From: a virus | IMG/VR virus record: IMGVR_UViG_3300005827_000106 | Location: 1 to 30,522 of that record | Strand: one strand, 5' to 3' | Length of the DNA: 30,522 nt | Shown here: positions 13,983 through 22,490 of the stretch, in pieces | Layout of the letters: every line of letters starts with the position of its first letter | Numbering within the stretch: the first letter of the stretch is position 1 | Notes under the pieces: generated by a model | The model's input: only the letters and a program-made list of their open reading frames with translations | Databases searched by the model: none | Told to the model about the DNA's origin: nothing | Translations under genes and position numbers: made by a program

Positions 13983-15392
13983 TCAGACCGCCAGCGGTTC
14001 GAGCCGCGCTTCGAGCCGGATGAACGAGAGCCTGGCCGTGCTGTCCCCACGGAACCGCTGGACCCGCCAGTTCTGCATCACTCCCTGACGGCGCCAGACC
14101 AGCCTCTTATTGCGGTCCCCACGCTTCCCGCAGGAAATATACCGATCCTGGCTCCAGACCTCGCCATCAAGGGAATACGACGTGCTGATCTGTGGGTCAT
14201 CCCCCAAGGCGATCCGGCCAGGCAGCGCCACGAGCTCAAGCTCATTGAAGATTGCGCCCATGCCGCCGTTGTAGACGATGAGCGTCCCGAACTCCCAGCG
14301 GACCTTCTCCCCCCAGTGAGAGCCGACGTCCTGGGTCATGTAACCCACCGCGGCTGACTTCGGGTCAGTCACGAGCCACTGGTTGTAGCACCAGACGAAG
14401 TTCCGAGCGCGATACTGGGCGAAGCCCACCACGGAGGTCGTATGGGTGAACCACACCGGGCCACCCACGGTCTCACCCACGGCCCCGTCGAAGACCAGCG
14501 TCCTATCCGGAAGGTGGACCAGCAGGAAGTGGTTGTTCCGATCAACGCGGGACTCGAGCAGGACGCCAGCCAGCTCCTCCTCGGTGAAGGTGGCCAGGAT
14601 GGTGTCCACCTCCTGGGTGCTGATCTTCGTGACAGTGGCATTGACCCCAACGTAGACACCCGGGGGCTCATTCCGGCCCCCGCCCACGAAGGCCACGGAC
14701 TCCATGTAGACGCAGCAGGCATGAGTCCCGACTGCACCCTTCTGGATCTGAGCCCCCTCGATCCTTTGGAACGGGAAGAACGACCCGCCCACGTTGTCGA
14801 AGACCTCGATGGTGTAGCGGTTGACGGCATAGACTTCATTCCGGATCTTCTTGAGGGCCACGACTGGGTCTGGGTCGGCTTCCGAGGACCCATATTTAAG
14901 GGGATTAACGCTGAACGGGTCGGTCAACTCCGTGACGACCAGGTTGGTGCCGTCCGTGGTCATGAAGTAGCCATCGACCCAGACCACATCCACCACCGTG
15001 CCCAGGTCGCTGTCGGTCACCTGGAGGAGCTGCGCCCCATTCCAGTAGTAGAGGCCTCCCCCGGCCGCAATGGCGAGGAGGTCAAAGCTGTAGGTCATGG
15101 AAACCTGATCGGACCCAGGCAGGCCGATGGTGCTTAGCACGGAAGTGTTCCCTGTCGGCCCAACTCCGACTAGATTCCCACCCATCACGCGGTAGCATCG
15201 GCCGTTCCAGTTGATCCCCCCACGGCCGATGCCGGGCCCGGTCCCGTTCTGCGCGATCCCATCACCAGGGCGCAGATACCCCTGGCTGATCCCGCTGTCC
15301 TTGGGGACCGGGACCAGGTTGACGGGATACGACGACCGGAGCTCGGGGCCGTTGTCGGTGTAGATCCCGCTGAGAATGGGGATTTGAGACAT
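13983..15392 (-). CDS. P22 gp10-like tail hub / packaged-DNA stabilisation protein
   Basis: 469 residues, close to P22 gp10 (472). In P22 this protein forms the hexameric hub under the portal and gp4, closes the filled head and carries the tailspikes. The match is visible in the N-terminus (PVNLVPVPKDSGISQGYLRPGDG, about 23-45), in the repeated beta-propeller-like blades, and in the block NEVYAVNRYTIEVFDNVG followed by FPFQRIEGAQIQKGAVG (about 190-225). Its length and place after gp4 (with one fibre gene between) support the call. It is coupled to the following gene by TGAGATG. It appears intact. Confidence 0.88.
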   Translation of the reverse strand: MSQIPILSGIYTDNGPELRSSYPVNLVPVPKDSGISQGYLRPGDGIAQNGTGPGIGRGGINWNGRCYRVMGGNLVGVGPTGNTSVLSTIGLPGSDQVSMTYSFDLLAIAAGGGLYYWNGAQLLQVTDSDLGTVVDVVWVDGYFMTTDGTNLVVTELTDPFSVNPLKYGSSEADPDPVVALKKIRNEVYAVNRYTIEVFDNVGGSFFPFQRIEGAQIQKGAVGTHACCVYMESVAFVGGGRNEPPGVYVGVNATVTKISTQEVDTILATFTEEELAGVLLESRVDRNNHFLLVHLPDRTLVFDGAVGETVGGPVWFTHTTSVVGFAQYRARNFVWCYNQWLVTDPKSAAVGYMTQDVGSHWGEKVRWEFGTLIVYNGGMGAIFNELELVALPGRIALGDDPQISTSYSLDGEVWSQDRYISCGKRGDRNKRLVWRRQGVMQNWRVQRFRGDSTARLSFIRLEARLEPLAV

Positions 15393-15395
15393 GGG

Positions 15396-16598
15396 CTACC
15401 CGATCCGCCAGGCCGCGCCGTCTGAGAAGACCGGCACAGTGTTGGCGCCGCCACCCACGACTGCGGCTCCGATTCCGGCGGTCAGGGTCTGAGTGGCGTT
15501 GTTCACCGTGGCCCTGGCACCGGCTCCAGCGGTAGCAGCTGCGGGGAGCGAGGCCACGGCCACAGCGGAGACTTTGCTAAAGCTGGATAGGACGACGGAC
15601 GTGCCCGTTGCGGCTCCAAGGACCGGCGTGGTCATGGTGGGGTTGGTCAGGATGGGCGTCACAAGGGTGGGCGACGTTGCGAAGACGGCGGATCCAGTGC
15701 CTGTCTCATCGGTCACGAGCGCGAGCAGGTTGGCGCTGGATGGGGTCGTCAGGAAGGTGGCAGCCCCAGCAGCCAGACCGGAAATCCCCGTCGAAACCGG
15801 GAGGCCTGTGCAGTTGGTGAGCGTCCCCGAGGCGGGAGTCCCGAGCACCGGAGCGGTCATGATGGGCGCCGTGAGGGTCTTGTTTGTGAGGGTCTTGGCC
15901 CCCGTGAGTGTGTCCACCTCCACGTTGTTGCTCTTGAGGACGCCGGCCCCCTTGGGAATCAGATTGATCGAGATATCCGTGTCGTTGCCGGTGGCCGACA
16001 AGGACGGCGAACCGCCTGTGGCCGCATTGGTCAGGGTCAGTTCGTTGACGGCTGCCCCCGTGGCCACCACCTTCAGCAGCTCGTTGGAGTTCGCGTCGTT
16101 GATCCCCGCCGTCAGGACGATGTTGGCGAAGGTGGAGGTGAAGTTCTGGCTCTGGCAGTACCAGGTGGACTGGAGCTTGTTGAATCGGAGCTGGAAGAAC
16201 CCGCCAACCCCGAGGGTCGTGGGGGCTCCGACCATGGTCGACCCGTTCCCGGCCACAGTAAGCGCCGTAATGGCCTGGCTGGAACTGACGATGATCGACT
16301 GGCCGTCATAGCAGTCTGCCGTGGCCGGCAGCGTGATGGTCCCAGCCGCGAAAGGCCCTGTGGGGTTCAGGATCAACCAGACATTGGTCGTCTGTGCGCC
16401 CATCAGGTAGTTGAACCCGCTGTTGGTGGGGGCGTTGATGAGCGTGGTGAACTCCGGAGACGCGAAGTTCGCCTCGATGAAGTCCAAGAGGACCGACAGC
16501 GATGCCTTCCGGCTGTCGGCGTTGGCGTCGGACCACACCACCAGCTTGTCGCCAGCGGACAGGGACGAAACGGTGGATAGCTGGTTGATGGTGGTCAT
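15396..16598 (-). CDS. head/tail fibre-like repeat protein
   Basis: 400 residues, low in charge, rich in Thr, Ala, Val, Leu and Gly. The N-terminus [20 protein letters not shown] is a common anchor sequence in phage fibres and tail-tip proteins. Residues about 225-320 carry repeats ([52 protein letters not shown]) like the '[14 protein letters not shown]' repeats of many phage fibres and capsid fibres. The C-terminus ends [15 protein letters not shown] precedes ATG 16596-16598 and overlaps the upstream TAG. It lies between gp4-like and gp10-like genes, which are adjacent in P22, so it is an insertion of an adhesin into the neck module. Confidence 0.75.
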   Translation of the reverse strand: MTTINQLSTVSSLSAGDKLVVWSDANADSRKASLSVLLDFIEANFASPEFTTLINAPTNSGFNYLMGAQTTNVWLILNPTGPFAAGTITLPATADCYDGQSIIVSSSQAITALTVAGNGSTMVGAPTTLGVGGFFQLRFNKLQSTWYCQSQNFTSTFANIVLTAGINDANSNELLKVVATGAAVNELTLTNAATGGSPSLSATGNDTDISINLIPKGAGVLKSNNVEVDTLTGAKTLTNKTLTAPIMTAPVLGTPASGTLTNCTGLPVSTGISGLAAGAATFLTTPSSANLLALVTDETGTGSAVFATSPTLVTPILTNPTMTTPVLGAATGTSVVLSSFSKVSAVAVASLPAAATAGAGARATVNNATQTLTAGIGAAVVGGGANTVPVFSDGAAWRIG

Positions 16599-16606
16599 GG
16601 AACCGC

Positions 16607-17086
16607 CTATTCGAAGGTGAGGGCGCTGTCGGTGCCAGCGTCGAGGGGGTCAGTGGGGGTTGGCAGGAAGGTCCCACCGGTTCGGCGCGGCTTGTTGCCG
16701 GCCCCCGCGGGCGTCGTGTGCGGGAACTGCATCTCAGGCGGGAAGCAGGCCCGGGCCAGCAGGGTGTTGTAGGCAGCCTTGGCGGTGGTCTTGGTCTCAA
16801 CTGGGACGGTCTTCCCGATTGACGGCGCGATCCGGATGCCCAGGTTGGTGATGATCGCCTCGTAGGCGCTGTCGGGCACCTGGGAGGGCTCGTCCAGGTC
16901 GTTGTCGTCGGGGCTGCCGGGGATCGGGTAGGACAGGCGGATCCCCTTGGCGTTCCACTCGGCCATCATGGCGTCCAGGCGCCGCATCGCGCTTTCGAGG
17001 TCCTCCGGCGAGAGGTCGAAGGCGTAAGAGGCGATGCCCAGCTCCTCGTAGGCACCCTCCACGAATTGGCGCTTCGAGTAGCCCAT
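16607..17086 (-). CDS. P22 gp4-like tail accessory factor / head-completion protein
   Basis: 159 residues (P22 gp4 has 166). P22 gp4 binds under the portal and starts tail assembly. Matching features are [20 protein letters not shown] at the N-terminus, the block [21 protein letters not shown] (about 33-53), then [22 protein letters not shown] and [10 protein letters not shown]22 has the same order of LG-AS, L-AMMAEW--GI, DDxxxP and NL--RIAP. The C-terminal third is Pro/Gly/Thr-rich and probably extended. AGGAGG precedes its ATG, with the upstream gene's TGA between them. Confidence 0.88.
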   Translation of the reverse strand: MGYSKRQFVEGAYEELGIASYAFDLSPEDLESAMRRLDAMMAEWNAKGIRLSYPIPGSPDDNDLDEPSQVPDSAYEAIITNLGIRIAPSIGKTVPVETKTTAKAAYNTLLARACFPPEMQFPHTTPAGAGNKPRRTGGTFLPTPTDPLDAGTDSALTFE

Positions 17087-17087
17087 G

Positions 17088-17402
17088 TCAGGCCTCCTGG
17101 TTCAGGGCGGCTTCGATGCGCTCGGCCAGCTTCTTGTCCCCAATGCGGGGGCTGAACTCAATCCCGAGCTCGGTGGCCTTGGCCTCGAGTTCCTCACGGG
17201 TGGGCGGGGCCTCGTCGGCATCAGCCTCGTGGGCCTCGGGAGAGGTCAGAGGGGCCTCCGTTGCCGTGGCCTCGGTCGCCTCGCCAACGGTGCTGAACCA
17301 ACCACTTCCCAGGGCCTGCTCGTACTCAGCCAGGGACTTGACCAGTTTGTTGCTCTCGCCGGGCCGGAAGACCCAGCGCGGGAAGTCCTTTTCGGTTAGC
17401 AC
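17088..17402 (-). CDS. small phage protein with HeH/LEM-like C-terminal domain
   Basis: GTG start at 17400-17402 with GGGGGGAAG immediately before it; 104 residues. The N-terminus (TEKDFPRWVFRPGESNKLV) and EQALGSGWFS resemble short head-region proteins found in many phages. The middle is acidic and Ala/Glu-rich (about 40-66). The C-terminus, TREELEAKATELGIEFSPR followed by GDKKLAERIEAALNQ, fits a helix-extension-helix (HeH/LEM-like) domain, which in other proteins binds DNA or protein. The start lies seven bases inside the Lys-rich gene upstream. A head-assembly or DNA-end role is inference. Confidence 0.7.
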   Translation of the reverse strand: MLTEKDFPRWVFRPGESNKLVKSLAEYEQALGSGWFSTVGEATEATATEAPLTSPEAHEADADEAPPTREELEAKATELGIEFSPRIGDKKLAERIEAALNQEA

Positions 17403-17491
17403 TTCTTCCCCCCGCCCTTCATGCCGCCCTTCGCTGCAGGCTTGGCCTTGGGGGTCTTCTTGGGTGCCTTGCTCTTGCTGGACTTGGCCAT
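17396..17491 (-). CDS. 31-residue lysine-rich basic protein
   Basis: ATG 17489-17491 has AAGGAG at ideal spacing, and the frame ends with TAA at 17396-17398. The product is 31 residues, with about eleven lysines plus Ala, Pro, Gly and Ser, no acidic residue, and a C-terminal GGGKKC. It is too short for common ORF cut-offs. Short lysine-rich tails of this kind bind DNA or RNA. The gene follows the UUCG hairpin and shares seven bases with the next GTG start. It could coat DNA in the head or form an assembly linker through its terminal Cys. Alternatively it may be a leader peptide that couples translation. Confidence 0.65.
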   Translation of the reverse strand: MAKSSKSKAPKKTPKAKPAAKGGMKGGGKKC

Positions 17492-17518
17492 GACGTTCTC
17501 CTTGGTTCGGTTGAGTGA

Positions 17519-17542
17519 GGGGAGGGACCGAAGCCCCTCCCC
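17519..17542 (-). terminator. UUCG-tetraloop hairpin (attenuator or mRNA-end stabiliser)
   Basis: Read on the - strand, 17542-17533 pairs with 17528-17519 through ten base pairs (one G-U), closing a C-UUCG-G tetraloop. It sits 12 bases after the stop of the putative decoration gene and about 27 bases before the next start. The downstream sequence (TCACTCAACC) has no U-run, so it is not a textbook terminator. A partial terminator, a transcription attenuator or a 3'-end protector that lets head genes be expressed more than neck genes are the options. Confidence 0.6.
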
Positions 17543-17554
17543 ATGTGTTCAGGT

Positions 17555-18160
17555 CTAGCTGAGCCGGTAGGTGATGAAGGTGTTCGCGGCCGTCTTCACG
17601 GTCCGGAAGTGACCGGAGGTGAGGGTGGCCACCGTTCCGGAGCCCACGATGGTGTGGCCCGCGGCGGCGGTGACGGTGAAGGCGTTGGCACCGGTTGCGA
17701 TGGCTGACCAGTCGAAGCTATCGCCGATGGCCAGGTCGAAAGCGGCATCAGAGACAGTGCCGGTGTCGAGGGTGGCGGTCACAGCGGCAGCCGTGGTGGA
17801 AGTGACGATCCCGCCGCCGATGAGGGCGGAGGTCAGGGCGCCCGTGGCGTTGAGGGTCAGCGGGGTGGGCTGGTTCTTGACCTGCAGGAAGTCCTTGGCC
17901 TTGGGCGAGACACCCTTGGCCCAGTACACGAGGCCCGCACCGGCTTCCACGATGATCGTGGCGCCGTTGGCGTAGGGACCGAAGACCGTCTGACCCGCGA
18001 TGACGGTGCCCAGCAGCGCAGCACCCACGGGGAAGTTCGGGCTGTTGGGGTTGAGGTTCTTCTGGTAGACCTTGGCGTCCTGCGCCGTGGAAACGGCCAG
18101 GGAGCCGGCGGCCGCGACCACGATCTCGGCGCTGCCATTGGCGTAGATGATTCCGGACAT
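17555..18160 (-). CDS. putative head decoration protein
   Basis: 201 residues, rich in Ala, Gly, Thr and Val, low in charge. Two parts are visible: residues 1-105 (SGIIYANGSAEIVVAAAGSL, then YQKNLNPNSPNFPVGAALLG and TVFGPYANGATIIVEAG) and residues 106-201 (VTATLDTGTVSDAAFDLAIG, DSFDWSAIATGANAFTVTAA, then TSGHFRTVKTAANTFITYRL). The second part is a beta module I have seen in phage capsid surface proteins. Its place directly after the coat gene, with AAGGAT before the ATG, fits decoration. It could be another head-stabilising protein. Strong hairpins on both sides suggest it is made in large amounts together with coat. Confidence 0.65.
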   Translation of the reverse strand: MSGIIYANGSAEIVVAAAGSLAVSTAQDAKVYQKNLNPNSPNFPVGAALLGTVIAGQTVFGPYANGATIIVEAGAGLVYWAKGVSPKAKDFLQVKNQPTPLTLNATGALTSALIGGGIVTSTTAAAVTATLDTGTVSDAAFDLAIGDSFDWSAIATGANAFTVTAAAGHTIVGSGTVATLTSGHFRTVKTAANTFITYRLS

Positions 18161-18196
18161 GATTGATCCTTTCGTTGGGTTTCAGGGAGGGTAGAA

Positions 18197-18227
18197 GCGA
18201 GAGGCCACCAGGCGGGCAGCCTCTCGC
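18197..18227 (-). terminator. hairpin after the coat gene
   Basis: A perfect 9-bp inverted repeat, GCGAGAGGC (18197-18205) with GCCTCTCGC (18219-18227), encloses a 13-base loop. It begins eight bases after the coat stop codon on the - strand. There is no U-run after it, only TTCTACCC, so it probably protects the coat message or reduces read-through and is not a full stop. Confidence 0.5.
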
Positions 18228-18234
18228 GAATCGA

Positions 18235-19509
18235 CTAGGTCTGGCTGAAGAGCATGATTCCGCTCATCTCAGGCTGCTTGTTGACCACGCCGAACATGGT
18301 GTCGAGGCGGTACTTGGTCTTCATGGTGTTGATGTCGTACTGCTTCTGCAGCACGAGCTCGATGCCCTGGTCGGTGCTGGCCTTCATGACGGCGGCGCCA
18401 GCGTCGGTGGGCACGGCATACCGGCCCGGGAGGATTTCGAGGGCGTCCTTCTGCCAGAAGCAGTTCACAGGCGCGGCCACGGTGTTCAGGAACACGAGGG
18501 CCGAGTTGCCGGCCTTGGTGTTGATGACGCAGTTCTGGTAGGCCAGCTCCTGGTCGGTGAGGCCCTGGCCAGTGATCATGGGCGGGGTGATGACCATCGT
18601 GGTGCCAGAGACCACCGAGACGACTCGGAAGGTCTTGAGCTGGCCGGTGTCGCCCTTGGTGATGTGGTGGACAGCGTTGAGGGTGGCGACCGTGAAAGCG
18701 TCACCAGCCACAACGTTCGCGGTGGAGCTGACCGTGATGGTCTGGAAGCGGTTGTCGACGTTGGCAGTCTCACCCGTGGTCGCGACACTGACCGACTTCG
18801 GGGTGTAGTAGTTGCCACCGGCGTCCAGGGTGGACATCGTGATGCCAGCGCCACCAGCGGCGGCCTGGAGGCGGTTCGCGTAGTCCAGCTTGTAGGTGTC
18901 GAAGCTGGCGACCATGCCGACGAAGGCACGCTCGTAGGCCTTCTCAGACTTCTGGTTCCCGAAGGAGCGGGTGGCCACGGCGAGGTTGGACGCCATGCCG
19001 TTGTAGTCCCGGGTGCTGAGGGCCAGGTAGCGGTCGAACTGCTGGACACCCTGCTCGTTCATGATCGCTTCGCACTGGGCCACGTCATCGAAGCCCGCGG
19101 CGGCGGTGGTGCGCTTGACGACCAGGCTGCCCTGGGCAGAGGCCACGTTCATCAGGGCCACGTTGATGTCGGAGGCCAGCTTCTGCTTCGCGGCCTCACC
19201 GAGACGGCCTTCCTTCAGGCTGTCGCGGAGCTCCGTGGCGGACAGGATCCAGGGGCTCGAGCGGTTGAAGCCGATGGTGGCGGGCACGGACAGCTGCATG
19301 CTGTCGTTGAAGTTCGTGGTCTGGTCCGTCCCGGAGAAGGACTGGGCCACGAAGGGCTGCGGGCGCCAGATGATGTTGGCGCTGCGCTCCATCTCGGTGG
19401 AGTTGGTGTTGTAGACGCTGACGTTGCGGGAGAGTACGAGAGCGTCCTGGAAGCCTTCGAGGATGCTCTCGAAAGCTACCCGCTCTTCCTTGGAAAATGC
19501 ATTGCTCAT
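18235..19509 (-). CDS. P22 gp5-like major coat protein
   Basis: 424 residues (P22 coat 430). It should form the icosahedral shell in an HK97-type fold with an inserted I-domain. P22-like blocks are STEMERSANIIWRPQP (P22 has MQRSSNTIWMP), ELRDSLKEGR, ASDINVALMNVASAQGSLVV, ETANVDNRFQTITVSSTANV (the I-domain region; P22 has KVNVDNRFATVTLSATTGM), VVSGTTMVITPPMI and NCFWQKDALEILPG. This correspondence over the whole length makes the call secure. The start ATG 19507-19509 has AAGGAA fused to the upstream TAA. The gene lies directly after scaffold, and a hairpin follows it. Confidence 0.92.
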   Translation of the reverse strand: MSNAFSKEERVAFESILEGFQDALVLSRNVSVYNTNSTEMERSANIIWRPQPFVAQSFSGTDQTTNFNDSMQLSVPATIGFNRSSPWILSATELRDSLKEGRLGEAAKQKLASDINVALMNVASAQGSLVVKRTTAAAGFDDVAQCEAIMNEQGVQQFDRYLALSTRDYNGMASNLAVATRSFGNQKSEKAYERAFVGMVASFDTYKLDYANRLQAAAGGAGITMSTLDAGGNYYTPKSVSVATTGETANVDNRFQTITVSSTANVVAGDAFTVATLNAVHHITKGDTGQLKTFRVVSVVSGTTMVITPPMITGQGLTDQELAYQNCVINTKAGNSALVFLNTVAAPVNCFWQKDALEILPGRYAVPTDAGAAVMKASTDQGIELVLQKQYDINTMKTKYRLDTMFGVVNKQPEMSGIMLFSQT

Positions 19510-19518
19510 GTTGGTTCC

Positions 19519-20373
19519 TTATCGGGTGGTTTTGGCGTCGCGCTGCTGCTGCTTGTACTGGTGGACCTTGGTGAAGTCCCCAGTCTTCGCGGCCTCTTCG
19601 CGCAGCCGGTCGAGGGTTGAGTCCACGGCCCCGGAGACGCCGCGGGCAGCGGCAATCCTTTCCTCGGGCGGTGGCGGGGCGGATTTCTTGCTGACTTTCA
19701 ACTGGGCCTCCAGCTTGGCGACGGCGAACGTGAACTTGACGGCGTCCGTGATGCTGGCCAGCTTCTGGGCCTGCTCCGGGTTCTTGCCGAGGGCGTAGAC
19801 CACCAGGGCGGGGTTCTCGGCCCCCTGGACGATGATTCCCTGCTGCGTGACGCTGAAGATGGTCTTCGCCTCGGCCTCAGCCTCATCGAAGTCCTTGAGC
19901 CTCAGGTCTGTCTTGGCCTTCACGTAGCTGTCGAGCTTGGCCTGCCACTCAGCCGCGGCCTTGGCCTCAGCGTCCTGGAGTCCCTTGACGTGCTCGTCGT
20001 GCTGGCGCTTCTTGTCGTGCCACTGGTCGAGGGTGGTGGCGAAGAGCTCCTCGTCGTAGTCGCAACTGGCAAGGGTGGGCTTCTCTGGCAGACCAGCAGG
20101 TTTGGGCTCCGCGGTCAGGGCCTTGAGCTTGTCCTCCAGCTCCTTGTTCTTGCGCACCTCTTCACGGTGCTTCTTGCGGAGCTCACGCACCCACTCGGGT
20201 GCCTTCTGCTCCTCCTCAACGGCGGGGTCCGGGGTTGCCGGGTCGCCGATCGTGACTACCAGCTCGCTTCCCTCGGTCTCCTGCTCAGCGGCTCCACCTT
20301 CGGCGTTCTCGTCGGTGGCCACGCCCTCAAGAATCTCGGGTTCGGCTGGGTCGTTCGTGGTGATGACGGTCAT
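19519..20373 (-). CDS. scaffolding protein
   Basis: 284 residues (P22 gp8 has 303), very rich in Glu, Ala and Lys. An acidic disordered N-terminus (1-60) is followed by a long helical/coiled region (about 60-180, with ELRKKHREEVRKNKELEDKL) and a basic helical C-terminus (RLREEAAKTGDFTKVHQYKQ, then QQRDAKTTR). In P22 the basic C-terminal helices bind coat. The block ALGKNPEQAQKLASITDAVK also appears in P22-type scaffolds. It directs procapsid assembly and leaves before packaging. It overlaps the portal stop by four bases (20370-20373). Confidence 0.85.
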   Translation of the reverse strand: MTVITTNDPAEPEILEGVATDENAEGGAAEQETEGSELVVTIGDPATPDPAVEEEQKAPEWVRELRKKHREEVRKNKELEDKLKALTAEPKPAGLPEKPTLASCDYDEELFATTLDQWHDKKRQHDEHVKGLQDAEAKAAAEWQAKLDSYVKAKTDLRLKDFDEAEAEAKTIFSVTQQGIIVQGAENPALVVYALGKNPEQAQKLASITDAVKFTFAVAKLEAQLKVSKKSAPPPPEERIAAARGVSGAVDSTLDRLREEAAKTGDFTKVHQYKQQQRDAKTTR

Positions 20374-22490
20374 TGGGGCATTCCTGTCTGCTCGGGCGAG
20401 GGGGCGGCCGCCTGGTCTCCGCTTGGTGCTGGTTCTTCTGCGATCTGGCCCACGGCCTTGCCCAGCTGCTGGGCAACCGCCAGCGCGTGGTTCTGAGCGT
20501 CGATGCTCAGGGTGGACATGACCTTTTCGGTGTCAGCCTTCACCTTCTCGGTGTCGGCGACGATCTTGACGGTGTCGGCCTTGGCCTTGGTCGCCTTGGC
20601 CTCCTCGTTGGCGGCCATGCTGTTCATGAGCTGCGTCTGGGGGTCAGGCGGGGCAGTGGCGGCCGCGGCTGCCAGCATCTTCTGCTCGTCCTCGGTGGGC
20701 TTCACCACGCCCATCTTCACGAGCTTCATCCGGAAGTAGTCGCGCACGTCCCCGACGCCTTCGCCTTCCATGTTCATCATGATCATGGACTGCAGCACCT
20801 GCTGGGTCTCGGGGTCCTGGGTCAGGGCCATGACGTTCGTCAGGTTCCGGACGATGGTCTCCCGCTTGCTCATCGAGGAGGGGCCAACCTCCACAGCCAC
20901 GTCCATCGAGGCGTCTGAGACGTCGTTGGTGATCTTCAGTTCGCCGGTCTCAGGGTCCAGGATCGGCTTGGCCATCTCCACGGACCCGGCCTCCCCGCGG
21001 TCCCCGATGGTCTTCATCTTCCGGCCCTCTTCGCCGCCGGGGTAGATGTCCTTGGCCATGCTGAGCCAGATCTCGCCAGACCGGCGGATCGCCTTGGCCA
21101 TGTTGCTGATGTAGATGAAGGCCTGCATGTCCAGGCGGGTCTGAACCAACTCAATGGCCTTCCCGCTGATGTTGGAGACCATCTTGTCGGCGCCCTGAGG
21201 GTTCCCGAGGATCTCCTGCATGTCCTGCTCGGTGAGCTGCAGCAGGGCGGCCATGGCCGGCGGGATCTCTGGGGCCTTCGTGTAGGCCATGGGCCCGGCG
21301 GGGAGTTCGTTCCCGTTGGGGTCCGTCATGGGGTTCAGGAGCAGGTAGGGGTAATTCTTCAGGTTGTCGTCGGCCCACATCAGCTGGTGCCCGCTGATCT
21401 GCTGAGGGGTCAGGATCGGCTTGGAGACGCTGGACAGGGCGCTGATCTCGCCCAACTTGCTCAGCTGCATGTTCTTCAGCCGCTGGGGGTCCTTGGCCAG
21501 GCGCACGTGGCCCATGCACCGCTCGATGCCGTCCACGAACCAGCGCTTGCCGAACATGGGCACGACCGGAATGCACTTCCCGGCGATGCGGCCGCAGTCC
21601 TCGAGGACCTTCCCGCCGCTCATGATGTATTTGTGGACCTTCTTGGTCTTGAGCTTCTTCTCGGAGATCCGCACCCACCCGGTGGCCAGCAGCTGGGGCT
21701 CGATGTCCTCGTCCTCGTCCAATTCGCTGGCGAGATAGACGTCCTCATCCCCGGTGAGGCTCTTGAACGTGATCGCCACGTCCTTGACCTCTTCGATCCG
21801 GTAGTACTCGGCCAGGTTGACCACGTCGGGGGTGACCCAGTCGAACTGGCCACCCGAGAGGTCAGCCTTCGGCCAGCTGGCGGGGTCGTCCTTGTATTCC
21901 TCCTTGTAGGCCGGAACGGTCATGGAGGACAGCACAAAGCAGTGCTTGGCGTCGGCCTTGTCCTGTCGCTTGGCATCCAGGTCGAAGAACACACAGGAGT
22001 CGGCGTCGTAGATCGGTTCGAACCGGATCCGCTGCCTCGGGTCTTCGGGGTCCTCGTCGTTCTCGTAGGTCGCCCGCAGCCGCCAGGCCCCGATGCCACC
22101 GCCCACACCTTCCTCGAAGGCGTTGTCGTAGGCCTCCTCAGCAGCGCTGTCCTGCTCGTCGGCCCGGTAAAGGCCCACGCAGGTGTCGGCCAGGCCCGTG
22201 TCCTCAGCCCCGTCCTTGGGGATGAAGGAGACATCGATCCGGTTGTTCCGGTATTCGTTGAAGATCCGGATCACGGCCAGGTGGACCTTGTTGACTTCGA
22301 ACTTCGGCTTGTTCTCGAACTGCTCGCCCAGGTTGCCTTCCCACTGGGCCCCGGCGATGGAGTAGAACCGGCGGTCCTCCAGGCACTGCTGGCGCTCCTC
22401 GCGGACAGCGGTCTGGATCTCGTTGAACTGGCGCAGGGCCGTCTCGTGGACCGCCTTCAGCCGTTCTTCCTTCGTGGGTCGGGACATCAT
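20370..22490 (-). CDS. P22 gp1-like portal protein
   Basis: 706 residues from ATG 22488-22490 (P22 portal 725); ATG 22485-22487 or GTG 22496 are alternatives, and AGGTGG is spaced best for 22487. The dodecameric portal is the packaging vertex and the seat of the tail. P22-type segments include REERQQCLEDRRFYSIAGAQWEG, NKVHLAVIRIFNEYRNNRI, a GG-containing turn GVGGGIGAWRL, IRFEPIYDADSCVFFDLDAK, CIPVVPMFGKR and GNPQGADKMVSNISGKAIEL. The C-terminal ~90 residues are helical and Ala/Gln/Lys-rich, like the P22 barrel. Its start overlaps the TerL stop (ATGA) and its end overlaps scaffold. Confidence 0.9.
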   Translation of the reverse strand: MMSRPTKEERLKAVHETALRQFNEIQTAVREERQQCLEDRRFYSIAGAQWEGNLGEQFENKPKFEVNKVHLAVIRIFNEYRNNRIDVSFIPKDGAEDTGLADTCVGLYRADEQDSAAEEAYDNAFEEGVGGGIGAWRLRATYENDEDPEDPRQRIRFEPIYDADSCVFFDLDAKRQDKADAKHCFVLSSMTVPAYKEEYKDDPASWPKADLSGGQFDWVTPDVVNLAEYYRIEEVKDVAITFKSLTGDEDVYLASELDEDEDIEPQLLATGWVRISEKKLKTKKVHKYIMSGGKVLEDCGRIAGKCIPVVPMFGKRWFVDGIERCMGHVRLAKDPQRLKNMQLSKLGEISALSSVSKPILTPQQISGHQLMWADDNLKNYPYLLLNPMTDPNGNELPAGPMAYTKAPEIPPAMAALLQLTEQDMQEILGNPQGADKMVSNISGKAIELVQTRLDMQAFIYISNMAKAIRRSGEIWLSMAKDIYPGGEEGRKMKTIGDRGEAGSVEMAKPILDPETGELKITNDVSDASMDVAVEVGPSSMSKRETIVRNLTNVMALTQDPETQQVLQSMIMMNMEGEGVGDVRDYFRMKLVKMGVVKPTEDEQKMLAAAAATAPPDPQTQLMNSMAANEEAKATKAKADTVKIVADTEKVKADTEKVMSTLSIDAQNHALAVAQQLGKAVGQIAEEPAPSGDQAAAPSPEQTGMPQ

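Noticed and set aside
18163-19620. A 485-residue open frame on the + strand antisense to the coat gene
   Set aside because: It is a GC-rich shadow of the gp5-like coat frame: Gly/Val/Leu/His-heavy, without family features or a ribosome-binding site, and it conflicts with a clearly homologous gene.
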